A stretch of DNA of 64,000 nt, from positions 134,011,254 through 134,075,253 of the forward strand of contig CM056721.1 of assembly GCA_029844215.1 (NCBI GenBank). The letters are read 5' to 3'. Source of the DNA: Przewalskia tangutica (Eukaryota > Streptophyta > Magnoliopsida > Solanales > Solanaceae). A program made the position numbers and the translations under genes. The notes beneath the pieces are model-generated. The model saw only the letters and a list, made by a program, of their open reading frames with translations, made no database searches and was not told where the DNA came from. Below are positions 1-9,655 of this stretch, piece by piece (the first letter of the stretch is position 1; every line of letters starts with the position of its first letter).

Positions 1-2169
1 TTGGGGAACTGATCCAAAATCCAAGATACTGCAAACCAGATCTCGCATATAACAGATAACAACCATAACGCAAATGCATTGGGCACTGGATTCGTTATTC
101 GATAGTGCAAGAAAATACAAAGAATGACAAGCCGGAGGACAATAACCATCCTGTAAGGATTTATCCTAGACGATGGAATAGACACTTTCCTTGAAAGAGG
201 TTGTCTAGCCTCATCATTGCTGCACCAACAAAGATATACCATTAGAGGAAACTCGGGCTATAATTTCAAAGACAACACAAAATTTGATTGCTCAACAACC
301 ACTTCAACATTCCATCAAAATGCTGATTCGGCACATGTCACGAATGCAGATACTCTGTTTTATTCTCCTTTTTCTTTGTAATAGGGAGATATCAGAAATG
401 ATCTACCAAAACGACCACTCAGAAACCAGAGAATACATAAACATAGCCAAAAGCAAAAACAAACTCACAGTAAAGAGTCATCCACCAGAATATCAGTACT
501 AGCATCAATATCTCCAACCCCTCGTTCCGAAGGAGGATGGCTAGTGGTCATCGGCACAACATTCTTATCCTGCTTCATTTTCCAGCCATCAACTCTTTCT
601 TTCCAAGCAACATTGCCAAGTCCAGGGGATCCAAACTCCCTTACTGGATCCACAACCCTGATGTTAGCTGCCAATATAAGCAAAGTAAAGCCTCAAAACT
701 CTAGAATCAGAGGTGACGAACAGATAATTCTGTAAGCACTTGCAGAACAAACCGGGAACATACGTGATTGGTTAGCATCTGTTGAATATGTGAGTGGATG
801 GATGTGTTTTGCACCACCAGCAGGTCCAGGAGATGCCATTGAATAGCGTTCAGGTGATGCTGCAGACAGTTCTCCAGAAACCTAAAGGTAAGACAACCAA
901 CAACTATTCAGTCACTCATTCAATTATTCTACCAGGCAAGACGATCAAGGAAAGTGGGAGATAATAACATGAAAAACTAGCAACTGTGAATCATACATCT
1001 GTTCCATTTGTAAGCAGAGGAATATGATTGTGGGAGACCTCTTTATCATACTTTGGAGCGCCAGTCTCCTCACCCCGCCCATAAGTCGCGTGCCAGCTCA
1101 ACATGCGGTCAGCCACTTTTTGCTTCTCGTTCAGGTTTTCAGAAGTGTAATGACCATCATCAGCATCACCATCTTCTACAGTTTCACCACTAATAGCAGG
1201 ACTTCCTGCAACGATTAAATAACACAGCACATCAAGATCTCAAATCAGAATAGTCTAGGACTTAATCTAGTTAACCGCCATTCAAAATCTTTCAGTAGAT
1301 TAGGAAGATACAGATCCTCTCTTTTAACATGTTCTTTGTCGCTTAGAATGAAGGTAAATTAACTTCATGCATAATCTCTTGGTGGTAAATAATTATTTTA
1401 GCAAAACCATTTTATCGTCTTATATAAAAAGTTGCCAGTCAGCATATACAATCATGCACCAGGCTCAAAAACTTAAGGTCTCTTACTTCTTTTGGCCAAC
1501 AAGTCTCTATTAGCTATTCAACTCAATTGCTCGAATCAGAATCATCCATACCTTTATGTCTCTTGTATCTGGTCTTGCACTGTGGGCAAGATTGATTCCC
1601 GTCCTTCCTCTCGTATTCATAACATGGCCTACAGACAGGGAAAGCACAGACATCGCAAGCAACAAATGGGTCGCCACTCACAGTAGTGCCAACACCATCA
1701 CCACAGATCTGACAGACTTGAACACCTAAGGTCTTCAAGGACTTTCCCTATGCAAACAAATAAGCACAATCAGAGACTTCCGGACTTATATATAAGCTCG
1801 CTAAACTATCATTCAAGCTTCAATCTCATATCATTACATGATCAGATAAACTACTTCTACTCACGCTTATTATAACAATTCTAAATTAAGCTCCACATCA
1901 AAGATCTAAACATTCTAAGACCTTCTGAATTTCATTAAACAATAGTAAAACATTAAAGCTCAATTCTTGATTAATTACTACAAACATTTCAACCTGATAC
2001 AGATACAGGGCACAAATTAACTGGCCAAAATACCAAACCCATATTGGAAAATGACAAGAAATGATGTCATCACACCAATCTCAACAGTAAATGTGTATAA
2101 ACAAGGTAAAGGTAGAGTCTTTATCTGTTCCTTTCATGAACTAACCTTAACATCACCTTCTGGATCCAT
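1..2169 (-). CDS. CESA3: Cellulose synthase catalytic subunit, CESA3-like, N-terminal 321 residues (gene runs off the left edge)
   Basis: Subunit of the plasma-membrane cellulose synthase complex, which makes beta-1,4-glucan from UDP-glucose. Coding exons read on the minus strand: 2146-2169, 1552-1747, 997-1205, 764-881, 469-667 and 1-219. All five introns have GT and AG ends, and the reading frame is kept across every junction. The start is MDPEGDVK, a tiny first exon as in other CESA genes. Residues 20-65 form the RING-type zinc finger with eight cysteines (20, 23, 39, 42, 47, 50, 62, 65), used for subunit pairing. A variable acidic region follows, then DIDASTDIL, the conserved KINPYR-like stretch and transmembrane helix 1 (about 272-290). 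The window ends at the start of helix 2 (ILDQFP). The glycosyltransferase core (DDG, DxD, QxxRW) lies outside. The segments SGELSAASPER, VAWKERVDGWKMKQ and DIDASTDIL fit the primary-wall CESA3 clade better than CESA1. The isoform call is from memory of the family and was not aligned. Confidence 0.9.
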
Positions 2170-2655
2170 TGTCAATCTACTTGGATGTAAACAATGGATT
2201 TGCAATCAGATACCAGTCTCAGCTAGATAGGTTGCCAACCAGCATGCCCAAATTACAGATCAGATCTATTTCAATCACCAAGAATAAATTAAAAAATCAG
2301 AAAATAAAAAACCCATAAAATTAAAAGAAATAACAACATGTTTAGCTCTTTGTTCAGTTAGAATGAAGAATAATCACAAGCATTGATTAAAGTAATCCCC
2401 TAGTCAAAACCAACTCATTCTACTGTAAACCCCACAAATCAAAATCAATTTTGGCTCATCAGATACAGAAAACTCAGCGATATTTCCAAAAGGGTACCTC
2501 AAGATCCGATGAATCAAGAAGTCCAACCCCAGATCCTTCGACCCACTATCAAGAATCAGATAAAGAGAGAGACCCAGAAGCAAAAATATCAAGAAAAATG
2601 AAAGATCAGCAAGCAATGCCGACAATTCTCTCTCTCTCTCTTTCTTGTGCGTTCT
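2170..2655 (-). promoter_or_regulatory. CESA 5' leader with GA-rich tract
   Basis: This is the stretch between the CESA start codon and the likely transcription start. A (TC)n run at 2627-2643 reads as GAGAGA on the CESA sense strand, about 30 bases below the TATA box, so it should lie at the very 5' end of the mRNA. Such GA/CT leaders are common in plant housekeeping and cell-wall genes. A leader intron cannot be excluded. No competing long ORF is visible. Confidence 0.55.
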
Positions 2656-2676
2656 TTGAGGGCCAATAAATACACA

Positions 2677-2686
2677 GCTATATATG
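2677..2686 (-). promoter_or_regulatory. Candidate TATA box of the CESA gene
   Basis: The minus strand reads CATATATAGC here, about 35 bases upstream of the GA-rich leader and about 510 bases upstream of the start codon. Position and sequence fit a plant TATA element. The initiation site was not determined from data. Confidence 0.5.
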
Positions 2687-3250
2687 AAAGGGGTATTGGA
2701 GTGTAGAGTGTGTATTAGCTGGAGATACAGTAGATATATCTGTTAGTAGGTCGTGTAAAAAAAGCAGCCGGCCATGTGCTTTACCAGTTACTCTCTTGTG
2801 TGTAAAGATAAAATAGAGTGGTAATAAATAAAGTTTAGGCTAGTTGGCATTAGACAAGACCACAAGCGACATAATAGCTGCTGTCACTGAGACCGAGTGA
2901 AGTTTTGTTTTTTTTAGAGAGAGAAAGAGTGTGTGTTCCTCTAATTATGACTCCACCGACAGCTCTAGAGAGAGAAATGAGGAAATGGGGGTTGCTTTGT
3001 TTACTCAGATCTCCAATTATTTCCATTTTATTTATTCTTTGATGTTTCAACTACTCTCCGTTACTTCCTTTCTCTGAATTTTTGTTGTTTACTTTTCTGT
3101 GTCGGTTGAAAGTGAAATGGGAGAAGTCTGTTATGAACCAATTTGTATGGATTGTTTACTTGCAACTTTCATAATATGTCTCTGCAATTTCTGTACGAGA
3201 ATTTTAAAAAAAATGTTTATATCTATAATCAATCATATTATTTTACTTAG
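2687..3250. other. CESA upstream region, no gene seen
   Basis: AT-rich sequence upstream of the CESA promoter. It contains a GA-rich run near 2920-2975. The short ORFs have no recognisable domain. This is the only non-repeat sequence between the CESA TATA box and the first mobile element. Confidence 0.5.
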
Positions 3251-4228
3251 AAAAAAGAGTCATATTTGCCCTCAAACTTAAGTAAAATAATCATATTTGC
3301 TCTCCGTTAAAGTTTAGATCAAATATGTCATCCGTTAGTTCAAATCTTTTAAATTTACCCATTTTTAACGAATCAGCCACGTGAACGACACATGGCAATT
3401 TCCGGCGGGCTACAGTACCCTCGTCGGTGATTCCATGGATACTGTCGGCTGAAGCTTCAACAAGCAACAATGGTGAAATTTGATTTAAGATGAATTGAGA
3501 CACGGGGTTGGTTGCAAAATGTAGCTAAGACCAAGGCGAACTCAGGGACACCACCCACAGTCGTCGACGTTACCTGACTTGGCCGGAAAACGCACTCAAA
3601 GTTTTGGGTTTTCCGATTCGTCACCCACCACTTGAAGAATCGATGGTGGGTGGGTGTAAAATGACGGTATAGGGCGATGAATCTAATCTGGCAAAGCCCC
3701 GACCGTCGATTGTATCCTGCGGGTAGAAAAATCGACGATTTACGCTAGAGTTTTAGATTTTTCGATTTGGGTGTTCTGGCGATTTAGCAAGAATCGAACA
3801 ACATGGGGGTGTCAAAATGACGGCGAGGTGATGATGGTATACCTCACTGCCGTCAATTCGATCGGAGTACGCCGAAAAACTCAAATCTCCGTCAAGGGTA
3901 TATACGTCCAGAACTTCGATCACCAGACAAAGAAGATGATGAATCGACAGTAATGGGTAGTATATAATTTAAGAGGATGAAGAGACGAATCTTTCGGTAT
4001 ATCACACGTCGCCGGAGCTACCGTGGTTTGGCAGGAAATTTCAAATTTCTGGTGGGTACTCTAGCCCGCTGGAAATTGACATGTGTCTTCCACGTGGCAT
4101 ATCCATTAAAAATGGGTAAATTTAAAAGGTTTGGACTAACGGATGTCATATTTGACCCCAAACTTTAACGGAGGACAAGTATGACCATTTTTCTTAAGTT
4201 TGAGGGCAATTCTGGCCCTTTTCCCTTT
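3251..4228. mobile_element. Long-inverted-repeat DNA element (MITE or foldback type), about 0.98 kb
   Basis: The left arm (about 3251-3440) and right arm (about 4040-4228) are inverted copies of each other. Both contain GCCCTCAAACTTAAG, then TCCGTTAAAGTTT, then TTTTAAATTTACCCATTTTTAA, in opposite directions, with arms of roughly 190 bp. Both arms also encode mirror versions of the same chance peptide (KMGKFKRF...LTD). No transposase is present, so this is a non-autonomous element. The superfamily (Mutator-like or other) is not decided because I could not fix a convincing target-site duplication. The outer ends are uncertain by about 10 bp. Confidence 0.75.
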
Positions 4229-4324
4229 TATATATAGAGATTGAGGGAAGGTCTTTATACATGATGTTAGAGTAGATATGAAGCTTAAAATGTGAATTTA
4301 TACCAATACTTTATAATATTAATA

Positions 4325-4375
4325 TAACAATATATTCAGTGTAATTTCATATGTAGGGTCTGGGGAGGATAAAGT
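4325..4375 (-). mobile_element. 3' tail of an RTE-type LINE, cut by element A
   Basis: CAGTGTAATTTCATATGTAGG followed by GTCTGGGGAGGATA matches, with changes, the 3' end of the RTE LINE at 50172-50240, which reads CAGTGTAATCTCACAAGTGG then GTCTGGGGAGGGTA. The tail sits directly against the LTR of element A, so A inserted into an older RTE copy. The rest of that LINE would lie beyond A's other end and is not seen. Confidence 0.55.
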
Positions 4376-7341
4376 TGTCACGACCCGACGGGCCGCGACT
4401 AGGCGCCCTAATGACGCAATTATACTAACCTATCACGTAATCAGACTAACACTAAGGACAATATGAAATTCGACAGCATAACGCCGCAATCATAACATAT
4501 GTCCGAATAGGCAAGCTGGCAAGACTGTCTTACACACAAATAACCATGTCTCATGAGGAGTCACATCTAAGCAAATATAACAAAGGACGCAAGCCGACAA
4601 GGCTGTCACTATATACGGAAACATCTCAAAATGAAATACAATAGTACAACTGAACAAAACATAACTACAATCCTCATATGACCAACCCACATATTTACAA
4701 CCCACAGTTGTCTACAGACCTCTATGAGAAGGATAACGACATATGACGGGACAGGGCCCCGTCGTGCCCCTAAATATACATAAATCAAAATAATAGGGTT
4801 CTGTACCAAAATGGCAAAGCTCTGAATCAAAGGAGTTCTCCAATCAGCTGAACATGAATCCTAGACTAGAGGATCACCAAACTGAGCACTTATACCTGCG
4901 GGCATGAAAGCAGCCCCCGAGGAAAGGGGGTCAGTACGAAATAATGTACTAAGTATGTAAAATATGTAATATTGTAAAGAAGATCATAAGTGGCCAACAG
5001 ATAACAGGAGACCGGTATAATAATCAGAATCCAAATCCAAATGTGTCGTATAAGAGTCATATGTACTTTATAAAAATGAGAGTCAAGTCAAAACCATGAA
5101 TGTTTGTCCAAATAGTCATCGTATACATATATTTACATATAACGTAATCCGACCCTCTAGTGCAGGACTCAGTGGAATCATATCATAACCCGGCCCATAC
5201 TGGGACTCGGTGAAGTCATCATCTCATCTATGCATGCATCCTACGTAAGCCGGCCCTCTAGTGAGGGACTCGGTGAACAATGCAAGGTTGTGCACGAACA
5301 TACGCCGGCCAGTAATAATACTTAGCACGAGTAGAAACCATGAGCAACCATATGCAATTAGAAACCATCATTGGACTCTCAATAAAACCATTACAATAAC
5401 TCTTTACTGAAAAATCATAGGCACTTCTCATAACAGATATCTTTAAGAGTTAGACTATGTAGGAATCATGTACGTCTGTCGTACTTTCTTTAAATCATGC
5501 CAAAAAGAAGAAAGGAAGAGCTTCACATACCTTTTAGTCGAACTAGCCAACTCACTATTAGAATACGTCTCGTCTTAGTACTTCAACCTATAATAGCAAA
5601 TCGTTCGTCAATTTTATAGTAACTAATATAAGTCATATACCAAAAGATAACTTGCTTTCCTTTCTACAAAAATTTGGGCATCACTTCCTCTATTTAAATG
5701 CATATCCACAACTTACCACAAGGCCAACAATACCAATAACAAGTCCAACTTAAGGATATCAACAATTCAACCCCATATGCTCCATATACGCCACCATAAT
5801 ACATTCTTTCTCTTTACATTTATGGAATACAACAACAACGACAACCAAGGTGATTACTTCACCCATTTCTCATGTTAATTCAGCCCTTAATCCATATTAA
5901 ACAACTTTTAAAACAGCTCATATGTCTAGCAACAACGACAAGAATACGTGTCTTATAGTTTGCAACATAACACCTTTTTACTCTTTAATTCCTTTAAGAC
6001 ATGTATTAGTAGTTACCACAACGTATATACATGTTTATAACTTATGTTTTCAGCACTATAACTCTACCAAAATAGCCCCTAATACATCACAACAACGTCT
6101 AACAATTTCATGAAGTTCTTGGTCACAACATGTCATAATTCCATAACTTTTTTTTCAACTTTCTTAGAATCCAATTTCCCTTTTCAACATTTTCATATAA
6201 TCAACTATAACTTAAACTTAAACATCAAGGTTTTCCTTCAACTTTCAACATGCAATTAGTGACAATAATAGCAATAACATAATCGAATTCAATGTACATA
6301 AAATCAGTCCCAAAAATTGGTAGTTACTACATCACAACAATTACATGCAATCTCATTTTCAATTTCTCTTTATCAAGAGTTCATTCCTTAATCACAACAT
6401 CGATTATCTTCCAAATACTCAATGAAAAGAAGGATTTTTACCTTAAACGAAGTCCAAAACAGTCCATGGAATTTCGGCACTGTTTTATTGATTTCCTTGC
6501 CCAATTTTTCACTTTTTTAACTCCAAATTGACATGTATGTGTTCCACCATTTTAATCCATCATTCCATACATGTTTTCTTCCAAAAATTTCATCCAAAAA
6601 CTTGGACAAAAACTGCCCAGTTTCGGCCCAGCAGTGGCAACGATTGCCATTGTTTTTGTATGTAAAATTGGCTTTTAATTTAGATGAACAACTAACCTAG
6701 AAAGGAGGAATGAAAATCTACAATTGTTGCTAAGTGAGGGAGGGTGGTTCTCGGCTAGGAGGGAGAGAGGAGGAGGGGATGTTTTTTTTTTGAGTTGGAA
6801 CAATGAAGAAGATGGTGGTTAAGAGAGCTAATAAGGTTAAATAAAAGAAAAATCCGAAAAAAAGTTTATTACACTTTGGTCCACTCCCCTAATTGTCTTC
6901 ATAAATTAATCCCTCAAGTAATAATTAAAGCTTAAATCCCGCTTGCTTTAATTCTCGAGAATTTCATAAGGCCTCATATTCTTAATGCCAATATTTTATA
7001 ATACAATACTATTCCATAATTCCATTGGAACAAATTTAACTACTAGGATTAATTTTCGTCGTCAAGGGACCGCCCCCCCCCCCCCCCACCACAAGGTACA
7101 TCTCGCGCCTATGGGCCACTATAACTATCCAAGAAGACACTCGAAACCGGAAGGATAAACAAACCCACCCGGTGGACTGCCGAGCACATTTGTAGTATTC
7201 AAAAAAAAACTATTCCGGGATAACATCTGTTTGTACACTAATTTTCGTATTAACATATGTAAGTACTCTTTAAATTCAATATTCGAATCTTACTTCCTTA
7301 ATAACGTTCTTAATTATCGTCTTAACTTACGAGGTGTAACA
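4376..7341 (-). repeat. Element A 3' LTR (complete, 2966 bp)
   Basis: On the minus strand it begins TGTTACACCTCG and ends CGGGTCGTGACA, so both ends carry TG and CA. The inner end abuts a purine-rich tract (AAGGGAGAATGA, 7342-7353). The left 2.1 kb match the second LTR copy at 15770-16777 and 30300-31428. The part from about 6480 to 7341 has no partner in the window because the other LTR is truncated. A run of 15 C lies at 7073-7087. The LTR transcribes towards the CESA gene, whose TATA box is about 1.7 kb beyond the LTR's outer end. Confidence 0.85.
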
Positions 7342-7525
7342 TCATTCTCCCTTAGAAACATTCGTCCTCGAATGTTCATAATATATTCTATGCTCTAGCA
7401 ATTTCGGCAGAGTCTCCTTTATAACTATGTCTATCCACCTACACTCAGCAAACCAACATATGTCACACAGGGTCACAATATATCACTATATACAATTCAC
7501 CAATTACTAATATTAAATAATGGAG

Positions 7526-7962
7526 TCAAGTTGAATTACCTGGAGGCACATGGAACAAGTGAGGATACTTCTTCTTCATTTCATCTTCCGTCTCCCAAGT
7601 CATTTCCTCTCTATTGTTGTTTCGCCACAACACCTTGGCGGAAGCCACATCCTTCGTCCGTAATCTCCTGACCTGGCAATCAGGTATGACTATGAGACTC
7701 TCCTCATACGACAACTCTTCTGTCACCTGGAGATCATCTACTGGGAAGACTCTGGAAGGATCACTAATACATTTACGTAATATCGATACATGAAAGACTG
7801 GGTGTACTGCTTCCAAATCAGAGGGTAGATCCAACTCATAGGCAACCTTGTCTACCATTCGAATGATCTGGTAAGGCACAATGTACCTTGGGCTAAGCTT
7901 TCCTTTCTTACCGAACCTCATCACACCCTTCATGGGTGATACCTTCAAGAATACCCATAGAT
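7526..7962 (-). pseudogene. Element A pol C terminus: integrase tail with chromodomain-like end
   Basis: About 145 residues are open on the minus strand. They start in the integrase C-terminal module (VFLKVSPMKGVMRFGKKGKL, then SPRYI..PYQI and the VHPVFHVSILRK motif). They end in a chromodomain-like stretch (VLWRNNN.EEMTWETEDEMKKKYPHLF) and a stop near the purine tract. In intact relatives about 350 residues of integrase precede this, with the zinc finger and the D,D,E residues. Here the frame joins directly to the end of RNase H at about 7960, so the integrase catalytic core is deleted and the protein cannot function. Confidence 0.85.
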
Positions 7963-8246
7963 CTACGACTAAGATCATCTGCTACAACATTGGTTTTCCC
8001 TGGGTGGTACAAGATATCAACATCATAGTTCTTTAGCAACTCGAGCCACCGTCTCTGCCATAGGTTCAAGTCTTTCTGCTTAAAGATATATTGGAGACTC
8101 TTATGATCCGTATAAATGTCAACATGAACACCACATAAATAATGTCTCTGGATCTTCAAGGCATGAATCACCGCTGCTAGCTCCAAATCATGAGTGGGAT
8201 AATTTTTTTCATGCTTTCTGAGCTGTCGGAAAGCATAAGCTATACT
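7963..8246 (-). pseudogene. Element A RNase H, C-terminal part
   Basis: The minus strand encodes AYAFRQLRKHEKNYPTHDLE, then LAAVIHALKIQRHYLCG, IYTDHKSLQYIF and NVVADDLSRR. These are the conserved blocks of gypsy RNase H with catalytic D residues. At the 5' side the frame stops abruptly at about 8246, where a LINE fragment is inserted. It resumes at 9343 with LMQHGKV and YCDASGVGIGCVL. At the 3' side it runs out of frame into the integrase tail at the deletion junction. Confidence 0.85.
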
Positions 8247-9342
8247 CAGTTTCGGTCATACTCAGTTTCGGTCAATGGCAGTATCTATGGGCACTTCAAA
8301 GGCCAGAAAGGTCTTAGACAAGGAGACCCTCTTTCACCTTCTCTCTTTGTCATTTGTATTGAGTATTTTTCTAGACTGATTAAGATGTCCACTTTTGACA
8401 GGAAATTCAACTATCATCCGAAATGCAGAAGCTTAAAGATCACTCACATAGCATTTGTCGATGACCTGCTACTTCTCTCTAGAGGTGATTCCCATTCAGT
8501 GCGCATCATTAAAGATTGCTTAGACACATTCGATTACTGCTCGGGACTTAACTCCAATGCTCTTAATTCTTCACTTGCTCCTATTCCACTTACATCTGGC
8601 AGAGGATTAGGAACTGGTTGGGTATCACCAGAACAATGAGCACCATTGACAGTGCGTTGAAGTATATTAAAAATGAGGGGCACGATACGGGCGTGCTCGT
8701 GCGCGAAAAAGCACACAACCACCGTCTATCAGATTTAGATGGAACGCAACAATATGATTTTCAACGGGTCCAGGCTGGATAAGGAGGCCATCGTCTTCAA
8801 TATCAAAAGTGTTGTTTACTCTATTTTGTTTTCTTTATTTCCGCAATTTACTTCTTGTTTTGAACATTTGGCCATCGGCAATAATTCACACTAGCAGAAT
8901 AACGCTAGACGCTCTTCCCTTATCATGGGTTCGTCCCTTTGGGTTTACCATGATAAGGGTTTACGGAGGCTGCGACTGCAACCTTATGTCAGTTTCCTTG
9001 ACATAAGGGATTGACGAGGGTCGACCTGTATAGGCCCTCTTGACTTTTCGACTTGTGGGACAAGCTTGAGTTTTGGTTATGACATAAAAGAATCGTATGA
9101 CTACATGACATGTGGGATGTGCATTTTGATTCATAGCATCATTTCGCCTACATGGGTCATCTTGACTACCCGGCTTGTGGGTTCAGCTTGAGTAATATGC
9201 TTGACGTTGATGAATATTGTGACTATCCGACTTGTGGGTTATGCATGATATTCATAGAGTCATCCATATCTTTTGTCCGTGGATTCGCCCTCGGTTGGTG
9301 CTGGGTACTTTATACAAATTTTACCGTTCCACCCAACAAAAA
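8247..9342 (+). mobile_element. LINE fragment (L1-like reverse transcriptase pieces) inserted in element A
   Basis: The plus strand at about 8257-8560 encodes SVSVNGSIYGHFKGQKGLRQ then GDPLSPSLFVICIEYFSRLI and IAFVDDLLLLSRG, the RT core of a non-LTR element with the FVDD active-site motif. A separate stretch near 8740-8870 encodes ERNNMIFNGSRLDKEAIV, typical of the end of LINE ORF2. The segment ends in a short A-rich run at about 9334-9342. The host RNase H codons resume on both sides with no loss. The pieces between the RT core and the C terminus are deleted or scrambled, so it was truncated before or after insertion. The stretch 9010-9330 has no clear identity. Confidence 0.75.
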
Positions 9343-9655
9343 AACTTTGCCATGCTGCATCAACACACACCCTATCCCCACACCTGAAGCATCACAATAA
9401 ATAACATACCCATTTAGTCCCTCAGGAAGAGTCAAAACTAGAGTCGTAGTCAACTTGTCTTTCAAAGTTGTGCTCACAAACATTGGTCCACTGGAACTTA
9501 GCTGCCTTCTGGGTTAGCCTAGTCAAAGGCGCTGAGATCGAGGCAAACTTCTCCACAAACCTCCTGTTATACCCTGCTAGCCTCAGAAAACTGCGTATCT
9601 CAGTAGGTGTAGTAAGTCTAGGCCAAGTCTTTACCGTCTCATTCTTCTGTGTATC
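9343..9655 (-). pseudogene. Element A RT C terminus and start of RNase H
   Basis: The minus strand encodes DTQKNETVKTWPRLTTPTEI, RSFLRLAGYNRRFVEKFASI and APLTRLTQKAAKFQW (the RT thumb and connection region), then TLPEGLNGYVIYCDASGVGI with the first catalytic D of RNase H. The upstream residues (GTDGIRV) are found only at about 13350, because a solo LTR separates the two halves at 9656. Some codon changes and a frame change near 9425 are present. Confidence 0.85.

Noticed and set aside
7073..7087. Run of 15 C (and 14 G at 15582-15595) as a G-quadruplex or telomere-like signal
   Set aside because: Single homopolymers in decayed element A sequence, not repeated motifs; length is also prone to sequencing error.
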